Part shown: one piece after another, positions 34,320-43,918 of the stretch
How the letters are laid out: the number at the start of each line of letters is the position of its first letter
Position numbering within the stretch: position 1 is the first letter of the stretch
From: Candidatus Saccharimonadota bacterium
Lineage (GTDB): Bacteria; Patescibacteriota; Saccharimonadia; Saccharimonadales; Saccharimonadaceae
Direction of reading: 5' to 3'
Length of the DNA stretch: 64,000 nt
Assembly: GCA_017515205.1 (NCBI GenBank)
Contig: JAFWHN010000001.1
Span: 124,001-188,000 of the forward strand
Notes under the pieces: model-generated
What the model saw: only the letters and a program-made list of their open reading frames with translations
Database searches by the model: none
What the model was told of the DNA's origin: nothing
Position numbers and translations under genes: made by a program

Positions 34320-37300
34320 ATGAAAAAGAAAATAACAGATTTTATTGTGAATCACTGCTATGTAGTGCTTGCTGTTATGGTCGGTATCGCCGGGCTCTCT
34401 GCCATTGTTTCACAAAACGTCAAAATTAATCACGATATTATGAAATATATGCCAGAGTCTTCTGAAACTACTCAGGGAAAAAAGATTATGGACGAAGAAT
34501 TTGGTGATGTTGCAACTTCGAATTATACAATTATGTTTGAAAATCTTGATGATTCTGAAAAAGACTCGATGAAAGATTATTTTGAAAGCGTTTCTGGCGT
34601 CAATAAAGTAAACTATGATGATACTAAAGATTACAACCTTGAAAAAGATGGCATAAAATATACGCTTTATTCAATCGAGGTCGAAGGTGAAGCTGACGCC
34701 GACAATGCAAAAAACGTTTATAACGAAATTCATGACCATCTCAAAAACCAGAAAGAGGGAGCAAAAAATCGCTATACATTCTACGAAAAAGGTGATGTTG
34801 CGACTTCAAATGGCTCCGTTCTCAATATTGCAATTATTTTGATTGCTGTCGGCGTAGCAATGCTCATTATCACTTTAATGTCTGAGAGTTTCATTGAACC
34901 ATGGCTCTATCTTACTTCAATTTTAATTGCTGTCCTCATCAATAAAGGCACAAATATTATTTTCCCAAGTGTTTCGCACATTACTAATTCTATCGCCGCG
35001 ATTCTTCAACTTGCATTATCGATGGATTATTCGATTATGCTTGCTGAGCGTTACCGTCAGGAGCGTGAAAAGGATAGTAACAAGAAAGAGGCGATGCGTG
35101 CTGCGCTTTCACATGCTTTCGGTTCAATTTCCGCAAGTTCTGTTACAACTATTGTCGGTCTTATTGTACTCATCTTCATGAGTTTCACAATTGGTCGCGA
35201 CATGGGCCTCGTCCTTTCTAAAGGCGTCCTTCTTTCACTTATTTCAATTTTCGCAACTCTCCCAGCCTTCCTTCTCTTCTTTGATAAATGGATAATGAAT
35301 TCAAAGAAAAAAGCGCCGCGTTTTGATATGACTTTCCTAGGTCGCTTTGCAAACTTTACTCGTCATATTGCTGGGCCAGTTTTCCTTTTGATTCTCTTTG
35401 GCTCAATGATACTTAAAGGCAATGTTGGCATCGAATATACTGGCGCAAACAATAATAAAATTGGTGAAATTTTCGATGAAACAAATCAAATCGCAATTAT
35501 TTACGACAATTCCGATGAAGCTCGCATTGCAAAAATCTGTAAAGACTATGACAATGTTGATAAAGTCAAAGAAGCGCTCTGCTTCGGTAACACAATTGGC
35601 GAGCCAGAAAAATATGATGAATTAAAAGCAAAAGCCGACGATCTCGGTGCAGACATGAATGTTGATGATTATCTCATCAAAACTCTCTATTACCACTACT
35701 ATGATCCAAACGAAACTAATAAAATGACGCTTGAAGAATTCGTGAATTTCATTCAGCAAAATATTATGAATGATGAAAATTTCAAGGATGACGTTGATTC
35801 AAATATGAAATCTAAAATTGAAAGACTTTCAAATTTTGTTGTGTTTTCGAAAATGAACCAGGAAAAATCACTTGGAGAACTTGCCGAAATTTTTGAAATG
35901 AATGAAGGCTCACTTAGAAAGGTGATGGTGCTTTATGGCAATAACGAGAGAAATTCTGATCTTGGAAAAGCTGTAACAAATTCAAGAGTGACACTTTCTG
36001 AATTTGTGAATTTTATGAATAACAAAGTTTTGAAAGATCCTGAATATTCAGAAGAAGTTTCTTCAGCTGCAAAAACAAAGTTGAACCAACTTCAACCATT
36101 TTTGAATAAAAACAGTATTAATGCTAAGACCGATGCTGCTGGACTTGCAGAGATTTTTGGCGTAGAAAAATCTAGCGTAGAAAAAATCTTCCAATACGAA
36201 GCGTATCTGAATCATATAGATGAAATCACGGAAATGCAGAATACTGCAAAAGCAAAAATTGAAACCGCAGTAAGAGAAAAAATTGCTTCACTTGTTGAAG
36301 ACAAAATTACTGAACTTGTGACTGAAAAAGTTACAAATACTTACATTGAGACTGGCCACATGATGACCGACGAAGAAAAGCTTGCATACATAAATACAAT
36401 CAAGGAAACTGTAACCGAGCAAGTGACTACCGCATCAAAAGATACTGTTGTGTCTGCGGTCACTGCTGCCGCGCAACCACAAATCGAAGCTGCGACGAAT
36501 GCTATTATGGCTCAGATTACAACCGAAGCCGCTTCAATTAAAAATTCGCCTGTAGGATTTGTCGATTTTATTCTTGCGCACCAAAACGACGAGAAAGTTG
36601 CTCCAAATTTAAATACTGAAATTAAGACTAAGTTAAATCTTGCAAAAACCGTGATGAGTGCTGTAAATTCTGATAAGAAATTTACAAGCTCAGAACTCGC
36701 GGGAACCTTTGGTCTCGACCAAAATCAGCTTCGCTTACTTTACGCACTCAACTATTTTGAAAATATAAATAGAAATCCAAAAATGAGCATTAAGACCCTT
36801 GTTGCTTTCTTAAATGAATCGGTTGTAAATGACGCAAAATATGGCAAAGAACTTTCGGGCGATCAGCGTCAAACTCTTTCAACTGTTACCGACCTTATGC
36901 ATCGCTCAATCGAGAACGAATCATACGACTCAAAAGCGATGTTCAACCTCCTTAGCTCCCTTTCTGGGAATCTTAAAAAGAATCTTGTCGACCTTCTTTA
37001 TATGTATCATGGCTCGCTTTATCATTACGACAATAATTGGACAATGAGTATTGAGCAATTCGTAAATTATCTCCACGGCACAATTCTGAAAGATAATCGT
37101 TTCAGCGATAAAATTGATGTTAATAAACGTGCAGATATCGAAAAAGCCAATGATAAAATTGCTGATGCGAAAAAACTTCTTGTTGGCAAAAACCACTCGC
37201 GTGCAATCCTAAACACCACACTTGCTGAAGAGGGCGAAGAAACATTCGCTTTCATCGAAAAGTTAAAATCAGACATTGATAGCGAGAATGCCCACGTTTT

Positions 37301-37859
37301 CGTAATTGGTAACTCGCCAATGGCATATGAAATGAGCAAAACCTTTAATGATGAAATGAACTTCATTACTATTCTCACAATGATTTCAATTTTCGTTGTT
37401 GTTGCCTTCACATTTAGGTCACTTCTTATTCCATCAATCCTTATTCTCATCATCCAGTCTGCAGTTTGGATTACAATGTCGATTCTCTCAATTACTGGTA
37501 GCTCCGTCTATTTTATCGCTATTATTATCGTCCAAGCGATCTTGATGGGCGCAACGATCGATTATGCAATCTTATATACAAATTACTATCTCGAACATCG
37601 TAAAAAGAAACTTGATATCAAAAAAGCTCTTATTGAGTCTTATAACAAATCCGTTCCGACAATCATTACTAGCGCATCAGTGCTTGTGATTGTGACCTAT
37701 ATTGTTGGTTCGTTCGATAAACAAGGTTCAGCAATTGCCGCAAAGATCTGTGTCACCGTCTCTGAGGGTACGCTTTGTGCTGCAATTATTATTCTCCTAA
37801 TTTTGCCTGCACTTCTTGCAACTTGTGACAAAATAATCTTGAGAAGAAAGTCTGAATAA
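34320..37859 (+). CDS. MMPL/RND-family exporter with five helical repeats in its external loop
   Basis: 1,179 residues. Helix 1 (about 12-31), a small external domain, then helices around 165-320, a long external region (about 370-1010) and a second helix block (about 1015-1170). The proton-relay motifs LSMDYSIML (D236) and GATIDYAILYTNYYL are intact. The long loop holds five copies of a 60-78 residue helical module (about 468-545, 556-628, 744-812, 822-897, 909-970) marked by a FVNF/FVDF-type start and an xELAxxFxx centre. A coiled segment (640-740) separates copies two and three. Codon use (CTT and CTC, GAA, GCA) looks different from neighbours. Substrate unknown; regulated by the divergent TetR. 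Confidence 0.85.
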   Translation: MKKKITDFIVNHCYVVLAVMVGIAGLSAIVSQNVKINHDIMKYMPESSETTQGKKIMDEEFGDVATSNYTIMFENLDDSEKDSMKDYFESVSGVNKVNYDDTKDYNLEKDGIKYTLYSIEVEGEADADNAKNVYNEIHDHLKNQKEGAKNRYTFYEKGDVATSNGSVLNIAIILIAVGVAMLIITLMSESFIEPWLYLTSILIAVLINKGTNIIFPSVSHITNSIAAILQLALSMDYSIMLAERYRQEREKDSNKKEAMRAALSHAFGSISASSVTTIVGLIVLIFMSFTIGRDMGLVLSKGVLLSLISIFATLPAFLLFFDKWIMNSKKKAPRFDMTFLGRFANFTRHIAGPVFLLILFGSMILKGNVGIEYTGANNNKIGEIFDETNQIAIIYDNSDEARIAKICKDYDNVDKVKEALCFGNTIGEPEKYDELKAKADDLGADMNVDDYLIKTLYYHYYDPNETNKMTLEEFVNFIQQNIMNDENFKDDVDSNMKSKIERLSNFVVFSKMNQEKSLGELAEIFEMNEGSLRKVMVLYGNNERNSDLGKAVTNSRVTLSEFVNFMNNKVLKDPEYSEEVSSAAKTKLNQLQPFLNKNSINAKTDAAGLAEIFGVEKSSVEKIFQYEAYLNHIDEITEMQNTAKAKIETAVREKIASLVEDKITELVTEKVTNTYIETGHMMTDEEKLAYINTIKETVTEQVTTASKDTVVSAVTAAAQPQIEAATNAIMAQITTEAASIKNSPVGFVDFILAHQNDEKVAPNLNTEIKTKLNLAKTVMSAVNSDKKFTSSELAGTFGLDQNQLRLLYALNYFENINRNPKMSIKTLVAFLNESVVNDAKYGKELSGDQRQTLSTVTDLMHRSIENESYDSKAMFNLLSSLSGNLKKNLVDLLYMYHGSLYHYDNNWTMSIEQFVNYLHGTILKDNRFSDKIDVNKRADIEKANDKIADAKKLLVGKNHSRAILNTTLAEEGEETFAFIEKLKSDIDSENAHVFVIGNSPMAYEMSKTFNDEMNFITILTMISIFVVVAFTFRSLLIPSILILIIQSAVWITMSILSITGSSVYFIAIIIVQAILMGATIDYAILYTNYYLEHRKKKLDIKKALIESYNKSVPTIITSASVLVIVTYIVGSFDKQGSAIAAKICVTVSEGTLCAAIIILLILPALLATCDKIILRRKSE

Positions 37860-37862
37860 GTT

Positions 37863-37928
37863 TTAGCTGAGCTAGGACAAAGAACCGTACGATTCCTCAT
37901 CTTAGCTCAGCTAAGGCTGGACTTTTTG
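37863..37928 (+). terminator. Inverted repeat after the MMPL gene, possible terminator
   Basis: A 12-bp perfect repeat, TTAGCTGAGCTA (37863-37874) and TAGCTCAGCTAA (37903-37914), with a 28-nt loop. The TTTTT run begins about 8 nt beyond the stem, a poor spacing for a classical terminator. Confidence 0.45.
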
Positions 37929-37998
37929 TTTCGTTTGAGGACACCATAATTTCGCAGCATAAAAAATAGAAGCGCAAACGCCTCTTTTCTATTAGTTT

Positions 37999-38073
37999 TG
38001 GCTAGGGTGGAGGGATTCGAACCCCCGAATGGTGGGACCAGAACCCACTGCCTTACCACTTGGCGACACCCTA
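37999..38073 (-). tRNA. tRNA-Gln (CTG anticodon)
   Basis: Cloverleaf on the minus strand. The acceptor TAGGGTG pairs with CACCCTA, the D-arm is GCCAAGTGGTAAGGC, the anticodon stem GTGGG/CCCAC encloses TTCTGGT (anticodon CTG), and the T-arm is GGGGGTTCGAATCCCTC. CCA is encoded. TGATAATAT (38084-38092) 10 nt upstream is the likely promoter. Confidence 0.93.
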
Positions 38074-38102
38074 GTGCTATTTCATATTATCATATTTAAG
38101 GC

Positions 38103-38139
38103 AAAAAATAAAGCCCGAGACTAAAATCCCAAGCTTTAT
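38103..38139 (-). terminator. Intrinsic terminator of the single-pass protein gene
   Basis: ATAAAGCTTGGGA / TCTCGGGCTTTAT stem with G-U pairs, followed by TTTTTT on the minus strand. Confidence 0.7.
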
Positions 38140-38148
38140 CATGATTGG

Positions 38149-38655
38149 CTAAAAGTCCTCATCGTCGAATTCAAAATGACCATCTGAATCAGTCCCAGAG
38201 ACAGAAGAATGCGACACAGGGGTCGGTGAATCAATCGATTCTGGCGCTTCCTTTTTAATAACGAGGCGTTCGATATCAATTGCCTCGTCAGGAATTTGCC
38301 AAGAAACTGTCGGACGAATTTCACATATAGATTGTATCGCATGAATTAGATTCGTCATATTCATTTCATTGACCAATTCCCTGTACTCATCATATTCCAT
38401 CTGATCACTTCGAGGTTCGTTGCCTTCTCGAGAGCTACGTTCTCCGTCTTGAAAACTATGAGAATCGGTAGATTCTCTTTCAGAACTAGTCACGATATTC
38501 CTGCCTGAATATCTGTAAGCTATCAAATTCTGGTTCTTAGCCTGAAAAGCATAAGAAGTTTTGTAGGAAACAATCTCAAAGATAAAAAGAAACAGAATAG
38601 AAACAACGATGAAACAAGCCACCACTACATAAGTAGCATAATTTTTCTTGTCCAT
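38149..38655 (-). CDS. Hypothetical single-pass membrane protein with acidic tail
   Basis: 168 residues. A short cytoplasmic start and one helix (about 8-30, YVVVACFIVVSILFLFIFEI), then a polar, Ser/Glu/Asp-rich external part (about 55-168) with low complexity and a very acidic end (DSDGHFEFDDEDF). No recognised domain. A GGGGAGG ribosome site precedes the ATG. The leader of about 60 nt contains an ATAAGCT / AGCTTAT repeat (38694-38714). It may be an envelope accessory protein, but nothing identifies its role. Confidence 0.6.
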   Translation of the reverse strand: MDKKNYATYVVVACFIVVSILFLFIFEIVSYKTSYAFQAKNQNLIAYRYSGRNIVTSSERESTDSHSFQDGERSSREGNEPRSDQMEYDEYRELVNEMNMTNLIHAIQSICEIRPTVSWQIPDEAIDIERLVIKKEAPESIDSPTPVSHSSVSGTDSDGHFEFDDEDF

Positions 38656-38693
38656 ATTATACCTCCCCTATAATATAGCTATTTAAATATGCT

Positions 38694-38729
38694 ATAAGCT
38701 AAAATCAAGCTTATGCTTATATTATATCA
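38694..38729 (-). promoter_or_regulatory. Promoter and leader hairpin of the single-pass protein gene
   Basis: TGATATAAT at 38721-38729, then a perfect 7-bp inverted repeat ATAAGCT/AGCTTAT with a 7-nt loop near the 5' end of the leader. Confidence 0.5.
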
Positions 38730-38766
38730 CACTTATGCTAAAAAGTCAATAATAATACCATAAAAG

Positions 38767-41700
38767 CTATTCACTTCGTAAAGCTTCTACCGGATCCTTT
38801 TTCGAGGCAGAACGCGAAGGAATAACGCCAGCAATTAAGGTCAGAATCACAGATAGAATAATCAGAGAAACAGCTGTCGTCGGACTCAGAGTTGCAGATA
38901 GAGGGATATCACCCGTAAAATGATGCAGAATTAAATTAATAATCGGAATTAATAGATACGAAATCACGATCCCGAATATTCCAGACAAAAGCCCGATGAT
39001 AAACGTTTCCGCATTAAAGATCGAAGAAATATTATGCTTTGATGCCCCAATTGCCCGTAAGATACCAATCTCTTTAGTTCTCTCATATACCGAAATATAA
39101 GTAATTACCCCAATCATAATAGAGGAAACAATCAAAGAAATCGATACAAATGCAATTAATACATATGAAACAGCATCTACAATCGTTTTGACAGATGACA
39201 TCAAAACGCCCGTCGTGTCAGTATAATCAATCACTTTATCATCCTCGCCAAGAGATTTCATAGTTTCATTATAATTATCCAAAAAATCTAGAAAATGCGT
39301 TTTACCATCAAAACTCCAAAAATAAAAAGATAATCTAGTAGGGTCATCTAAATCCTGATAACCCAGTGCTGATAGATTGGTGGCCAGGGTAGACTTTTTC
39401 TTAGTGAACATTGCCGTAACTACACGTGAGAGTTCATCTTCGGAAAAATTCAATTTAAACGCCCCAATAATCGCATCTTGGTCAACTTTAAAGGCCTGAG
39501 AAAACGAGTTAGAAAGATAAGATGTTAAATCGCCGACTTTAGAAAGAATGGCCTTTTTCATCTGAATTTCAGTTATCGGAATAGCAATCGCCTCAAACGC
39601 AGCTTCTACTTCTACATTGCCTAAGTACATGTTTAATACTTGATTATAAATATCCTCTCGCATCATCATGGGATCAGTCTCAGGGTTAAATGGCATTCCC
39701 GCCATTTGCATCGCTACGGCATAGCCATTCGCATAAGCGTTCAATAACCCATTTAATAACCCCTGGTAAAGCTCAGCGAATTTATCAGACGGAATTAAAT
39801 ATTTCTTTTCTAAATCTTTGAAATCTTTACTAGCGATAAATTCTTTAACCTTTTTCTCAATCTCAGACTTTTTAAAAGTACCTTTACCATCTAAACCAGC
39901 AACTTTTACTCGCAAATCATTAGCTAGAGTTTTAAATTTTTTGGTTAAGTCATCTTTAACAGGCGAAATATCAGCTGTAATGTCATTTGATATTTGATTG
40001 ATATACTCACGTGTCTTAGCCGAAATGGCATTTTGATCTATAGTCACCCCAAAAGCCTGTTTCAGTTTAGCTTCGTCTACCGAAACTAAATCCGAAAATT
40101 CAAAATTATAGTCATTCCCTTCCTCGCCGAATTTAGTATTTGAAAAAATATCTAGTTCTGGATTGTCCAATTGTTTTTTAACAATTTCGGTTTTGGCAGA
40201 TTTATCAATAATATGCGTCACTAGCGACGGCAAATATGCCACACCACTGCCAGCGCTCAGCATTTCTGAATTCATCACCGAAATTCCTACAATTTTTAAT
40301 CTCTCAGAGTTATCATACACTTTTTTCATATATGCTTCGTCGCTACTCATATCTTCATAAACATCGTATTTGCTATTAAATTTGTAAGTATCAGTTGCCG
40401 CGACCAAACGCAAGTCGACATTCAATATATCGTCATAGCTAAGTTCCAAAGGTTCGTTTTTGATTTCGACATTTTCACCACTCATAATTTTTGAGACGAT
40501 TTTGTTTAGTTCATTAGTATCATGAAAACCGAGTGAATAAGTCAAAAGATCCGAAATTTCGCCTTCATTCGAAAGTACCACCATCAATTCGTCGTACTTT
40601 TCCGGGTAACGACCAGCTAATAATTTAGTATCATTTTCGAGATTTTGTTTTTCGTATTGTTGATACACTGAAGTCATAGATGAATAATTCCTAAGTAGAG
40701 ATGATTCGCCAACCAGCGAAGTAAAAAGCGTACTTGGATTCATTTTGGCAACTCTATTGGTTGCATCAATCGTATAGACCATTGGATCTACGTTATATTC
40801 ATATTCCATCAAACGAATATCACCATCGAGCTCGTTTTTGTGGGCCTCTAAATAATCTTTAAAACTAGATAAGTCATTATTTGAAACTGTACCAAGAGTC
40901 GAAGTTAGGATTTGATTTTCTTTTAACCTCCCTTCTACCGCCTTGATATCAGAGTCACCAGTTAAACTGAGCAAAATTCCAGTCATATCAGCTGATTCTT
41001 TCATCAAAGCAAGCGGATAAGAAGTTAGAGTGTCCTCCTCGATTTTATCAATGTAATTCTGAAAACCAGTCGAAACCGCCGAAATCAAAGCAATACCAAT
41101 AATACCAATCGAGCCAGCCATTGCCACCAGAATAGTTCGTGCCTTTTTTGTCATCAAATTTTTTAAAGACAAACTCGCGGCAGTCAAAAAAGTCATTTTG
41201 GTCTTTTTGGATTTTTTCTCTGCTTCAACTAAGCTCAAGTCGGTTTTGATTTTACCATCGTAAGGATTAGAGTCAGAAGTAATTTTTCCATCCTTCAAAG
41301 TAATAATACGTGTAGCATATTCATCAGCAAGGTCTGGGTTGTGAGTTACATTTACCACAAGCTTAGAAGCCGAAATCTTTTTTAACAAATTCATGATTTG
41401 AATAGAAGTTTCTGAATCAAGAGCTCCAGTCGGTTCATCAGCTAGTAAAATATCTGGGTCATTGATGAGAGCACGAGCAATTGCTACACGTTGCATTTGC
41501 CCACCCGAAAGTTGTGCCGGCAGTTTATAAATATGTTCCTCTAGGCCTACATCTTTCAAAACTTTCTTAGCGCGACGAATTGATTCGCGTTTTTTGATAC
41601 CACTTAATGTAAGGGCTAAACGCACATTTTGCAAAACGTTTTGATGCGGGATCAAATTATAGCTTTGGAAAACAAAACCCACTCGGTGATTACGGTAAGC

Positions 41701-41934
41701 ATCCCAATCTTTATCTCGAAATTTCTTAGTAGATTTTTCATTAATCACCAAATCACCACTTGTATATTGGTCTAACCCACCCAGAATATTCAAAAGAGTA
41801 GTTTTACCAGAACCAGATGGGCCTAGGATTGCCGCAAATTCGCTCTCACGAAAATTAATCGTCACCTTATTCAGAGCCAGACGTTTAATACCGCCAGTCT
41901 GATAGACTTTCGTCACACTCCTAATCTCCAGCAT
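38767..41934 (-). CDS. MacB-like ABC transporter, ATPase fused to FtsX permease
   Basis: 1,055 residues. An N-terminal LolD/MacB-type ATPase (1-225) has Walker [10 protein letters not shown], the signature [15 protein letters not shown] and Walker [14 protein letters not shown]. It is followed by the first membrane helix (about 268-290), a very large external domain (about 295-900) and three C-terminal helices with the FtsX motif [20 protein letters not shown]. This is the mechanotransmission (type VII) arrangement. The external domain (about 600 residues) is much longer than in MacB (about 220), with Glu/Lys-rich helical parts. Substrate unknown. -10 at 41943-41951, 8 nt before the ATG. Confidence 0.88.
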   Translation of the reverse strand: MLEIRSVTKVYQTGGIKRLALNKVTINFRESEFAAILGPSGSGKTTLLNILGGLDQYTSGDLVINEKSTKKFRDKDWDAYRNHRVGFVFQSYNLIPHQNVLQNVRLALTLSGIKKRESIRRAKKVLKDVGLEEHIYKLPAQLSGGQMQRVAIARALINDPDILLADEPTGALDSETSIQIMNLLKKISASKLVVNVTHNPDLADEYATRIITLKDGKITSDSNPYDGKIKTDLSLVEAEKKSKKTKMTFLTAASLSLKNLMTKKARTILVAMAGSIGIIGIALISAVSTGFQNYIDKIEEDTLTSYPLALMKESADMTGILLSLTGDSDIKAVEGRLKENQILTSTLGTVSNNDLSSFKDYLEAHKNELDGDIRLMEYEYNVDPMVYTIDATNRVAKMNPSTLFTSLVGESSLLRNYSSMTSVYQQYEKQNLENDTKLLAGRYPEKYDELMVVLSNEGEISDLLTYSLGFHDTNELNKIVSKIMSGENVEIKNEPLELSYDDILNVDLRLVAATDTYKFNSKYDVYEDMSSDEAYMKKVYDNSERLKIVGISVMNSEMLSAGSGVAYLPSLVTHIIDKSAKTEIVKKQLDNPELDIFSNTKFGEEGNDYNFEFSDLVSVDEAKLKQAFGVTIDQNAISAKTREYINQISNDITADISPVKDDLTKKFKTLANDLRVKVAGLDGKGTFKKSEIEKKVKEFIASKDFKDLEKKYLIPSDKFAELYQGLLNGLLNAYANGYAVAMQMAGMPFNPETDPMMMREDIYNQVLNMYLGNVEVEAAFEAIAIPITEIQMKKAILSKVGDLTSYLSNSFSQAFKVDQDAIIGAFKLNFSEDELSRVVTAMFTKKKSTLATNLSALGYQDLDDPTRLSFYFWSFDGKTHFLDFLDNYNETMKSLGEDDKVIDYTDTTGVLMSSVKTIVDAVSYVLIAFVSISLIVSSIMIGVITYISVYERTKEIGILRAIGASKHNISSIFNAETFIIGLLSGIFGIVISYLLIPIINLILHHFTGDIPLSATLSPTTAVSLIILSVILTLIAGVIPSRSASKKDPVEALRSE

Positions 41935-41942
41935 ATGATAAA

Positions 41943-41951
41943 ATTATATCA
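41943..41951 (-). promoter_or_regulatory. Extended -10 for the MacB-like transporter
   Basis: TGATATAAT, 8 nt before ATG 41934. Confidence 0.6.
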
Positions 41952-41997
41952 TAAATTAAAATTGTGGATAAAATAAACATAATTATTAATAAAAAAG

Positions 41998-42006
41998 TGG
42001 TATAAT
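41998..42006 (+). promoter_or_regulatory. Extended -10 for the 7TM-CAP operon
   Basis: TGGTATAAT, followed by AAAGGAGGT (42012-42020) just before ATG 42023; very short leader with a strong ribosome site. Confidence 0.6.
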
Positions 42007-42022
42007 GAAGGAAAGGAGGTAA

Positions 42023-42958
42023 ATGCAACTAATTGTAATGCTACTAGGCACAGTATCGATATTAACTTTATTGTCCGGAGCAATTATGTTTTTTGGAGCT
42101 TCAAAAGGCAACAAGATTCGTTCGCTCTGGTTTTTTGTCGCCGCAATATTTGCCACACTGTGGATGAGTTCAATTATGTTTTTCATGGCTGCAAAGCCCG
42201 AAAAAATCGACACCATAGGTTGGCACGTTAATTGGACATTCATCAGTGCAATTTTTCTCGATGCGGCTTTCCTTGGCTATGGTGCTTGGCCTAGAAAATA
42301 TGGTAAACCAATTACGCTAGCCTTCCTTTTAATTAGTACTATCATTAGTGCAGCAATTTTAATCAGTCCAAGCTCTTTGTATTCTGAGGTAACTCTCACC
42401 AACGTAGGTAATAGTGTCACTATGAATATGGGCTTATTATATTTTAGTTATATTGGCTACTTTGGTGCAATCGTACCAGTAATTATTACAGCCTTCCTCA
42501 ATCAATTCTTAAGGACAAGTTCAAAAAGAAAGCGGGGTGGTGATCTAATTACTATGGCTAGCTTTGGTACCTCGAGCGCATTGGTCTTGATTTTTAACCT
42601 CATTTTGCCACTATTTAATAATTGGAGTCTAATTTGGATTGGGCCGCTCGCTCTAGCAGTTACAATTATCGGCGTATATTATACGGTTCTACGTTATCGC
42701 ATGATTAATCTTTCTTCAATTTGGTTGCGTCTATTCTCGTATGTGGTAGTAGTTGCCACAATAGCTATTATATATATGATTATTTTCTCAGTTATATTTG
42801 CCGCATTATTCCGCGGTTCGGCCCCGTCAGCAGAAGTAATCATGCTGAACTTTATTATGATTATCATCTTCGTCGCTTTAATCCCAGCTATGGGTAGTCT
42901 CATGGAATATATTAGAGCATTAATTTCCGGTCCAGAACCAGAAAAAGGTAAAGAATAG
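42023..42958 (+). CDS. Multi-helix membrane protein resembling a kinase sensor domain
   Basis: 311 residues with 8-9 helices and no soluble catalytic domain. The order of helices and the PLALAVTIIGVYYTVLRYRM segment resemble the N-terminal 7TM sensor region of some histidine kinases, but HisKA and HATPase domains are absent and the gene ends cleanly. The charged loop SSKRKRGGD sits on the cytoplasmic side. Cotranscribed with the CAP-domain gene, whose ATG directly follows the stop codon (TAG-ATG). Possibly a membrane partner for it; this is inference. Confidence 0.55.
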   Translation: MQLIVMLLGTVSILTLLSGAIMFFGASKGNKIRSLWFFVAAIFATLWMSSIMFFMAAKPEKIDTIGWHVNWTFISAIFLDAAFLGYGAWPRKYGKPITLAFLLISTIISAAILISPSSLYSEVTLTNVGNSVTMNMGLLYFSYIGYFGAIVPVIITAFLNQFLRTSSKRKRGGDLITMASFGTSSALVLIFNLILPLFNNWSLIWIGPLALAVTIIGVYYTVLRYRMINLSSIWLRLFSYVVVVATIAIIYMIIFSVIFAALFRGSAPSAEVIMLNFIMIIIFVALIPAMGSLMEYIRALISGPEPEKGKE

Positions 42959-43918
42959 ATGGAGCAGGGCCAACACCACTCCAAAAAAATGACCATCCTT
43001 CTGTCGATCAACGCGGCAGCGGTTCTAATAGCGGGTGTTCTAATCGCCAGTGCAATTTGGCTAAATGGTGGTCTAACCTTCCGCGCCGTCGATGAAAGAT
43101 CGGATACCGTAGATGATGCAATCGGCGAATTGGAACTGCTAGAATCTGTTAGCGACTCCAAAGCAAATATTAAAGATACCAAAACTCTAGGCAACGATGA
43201 TTATATCTCAACGGCTAGTCACGAGTTCGATAACACACCAGTACCAGCCGGCGAATTATGGAACGAAAGTGCCATTACTATTTATGCAACGCCAGACATT
43301 GACCTATGTGTAGGTGGTGATTTGTCTGATCTTGGCGAGATGTACTGGCAGACTTCAGACACGAGCGTGATCTCTGGTTTTTATAACTCTGCACGTACTT
43401 GGCTTGGGTTTAATGATGAAACTTGCCGTTATCCTAGAATTAGCGGTATTGGTACGACTACTATTACAGCTGGCACGTATGATGGCCTAAGAAAGGATTC
43501 AATTACGGTTACGGTTATTATGCCACCAGCTGATCAATGGAAACACGAAGTCCTCACTTTAGTTAACAAAATTAGAACCAAGAATGAACTTGAACAGCTT
43601 AGCTGGGGGTATACCTGCGAGGAAGCTGCCGAAATACGAGCCAAAGAAACTATGGTATTATACGCTCATAATCGCCCAGACGGTTCTAAATGGTCCACGG
43701 TTTGTCCAGTGCCTAGCTCTGGCGGAGTAAGCGGCGAAAACCTTGCAATTGGCAATGCTGCCGTATCACCAGCTACAGTTGTAGCACTCTGGATGGGCTC
43801 CGAAACGCACCGTGCCAACATTTTAAATCCAGATTTCACCAAACTAGCAGTTGGTTTTAACTTCGAATTAGATTCTGATTACAAAACCTATTGGTCACAA
43901 TTCTTTAGTACTTATTGA
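42959..43918 (+). CDS. Membrane-anchored CAP-domain (SCP/PR1-like) protein
   Basis: 319 residues. N-terminal helix (about 12-32), an Ig-like or linker region (about 80-190) with QTSDTSVISGF, and a C-terminal CAP domain (about 195-319). The CAP core is seen as VLTLVNKIRTKNELEQLSWG, the Cys-paired YAHNRPDGSKWSTVC with the cavity His, SGENLAIGN, and WMGSETHRANILNPDFTKLA, which holds the second conserved His. CAP proteins are extracellular and mostly of unknown biochemistry (lipid binding or protease-like). The 3' end overlaps the convergent hydrolase gene by 7 nt. Confidence 0.85.
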   Translation: MEQGQHHSKKMTILLSINAAAVLIAGVLIASAIWLNGGLTFRAVDERSDTVDDAIGELELLESVSDSKANIKDTKTLGNDDYISTASHEFDNTPVPAGELWNESAITIYATPDIDLCVGGDLSDLGEMYWQTSDTSVISGFYNSARTWLGFNDETCRYPRISGIGTTTITAGTYDGLRKDSITVTVIMPPADQWKHEVLTLVNKIRTKNELEQLSWGYTCEEAAEIRAKETMVLYAHNRPDGSKWSTVCPVPSSGGVSGENLAIGNAAVSPATVVALWMGSETHRANILNPDFTKLAVGFNFELDSDYKTYWSQFFSTY

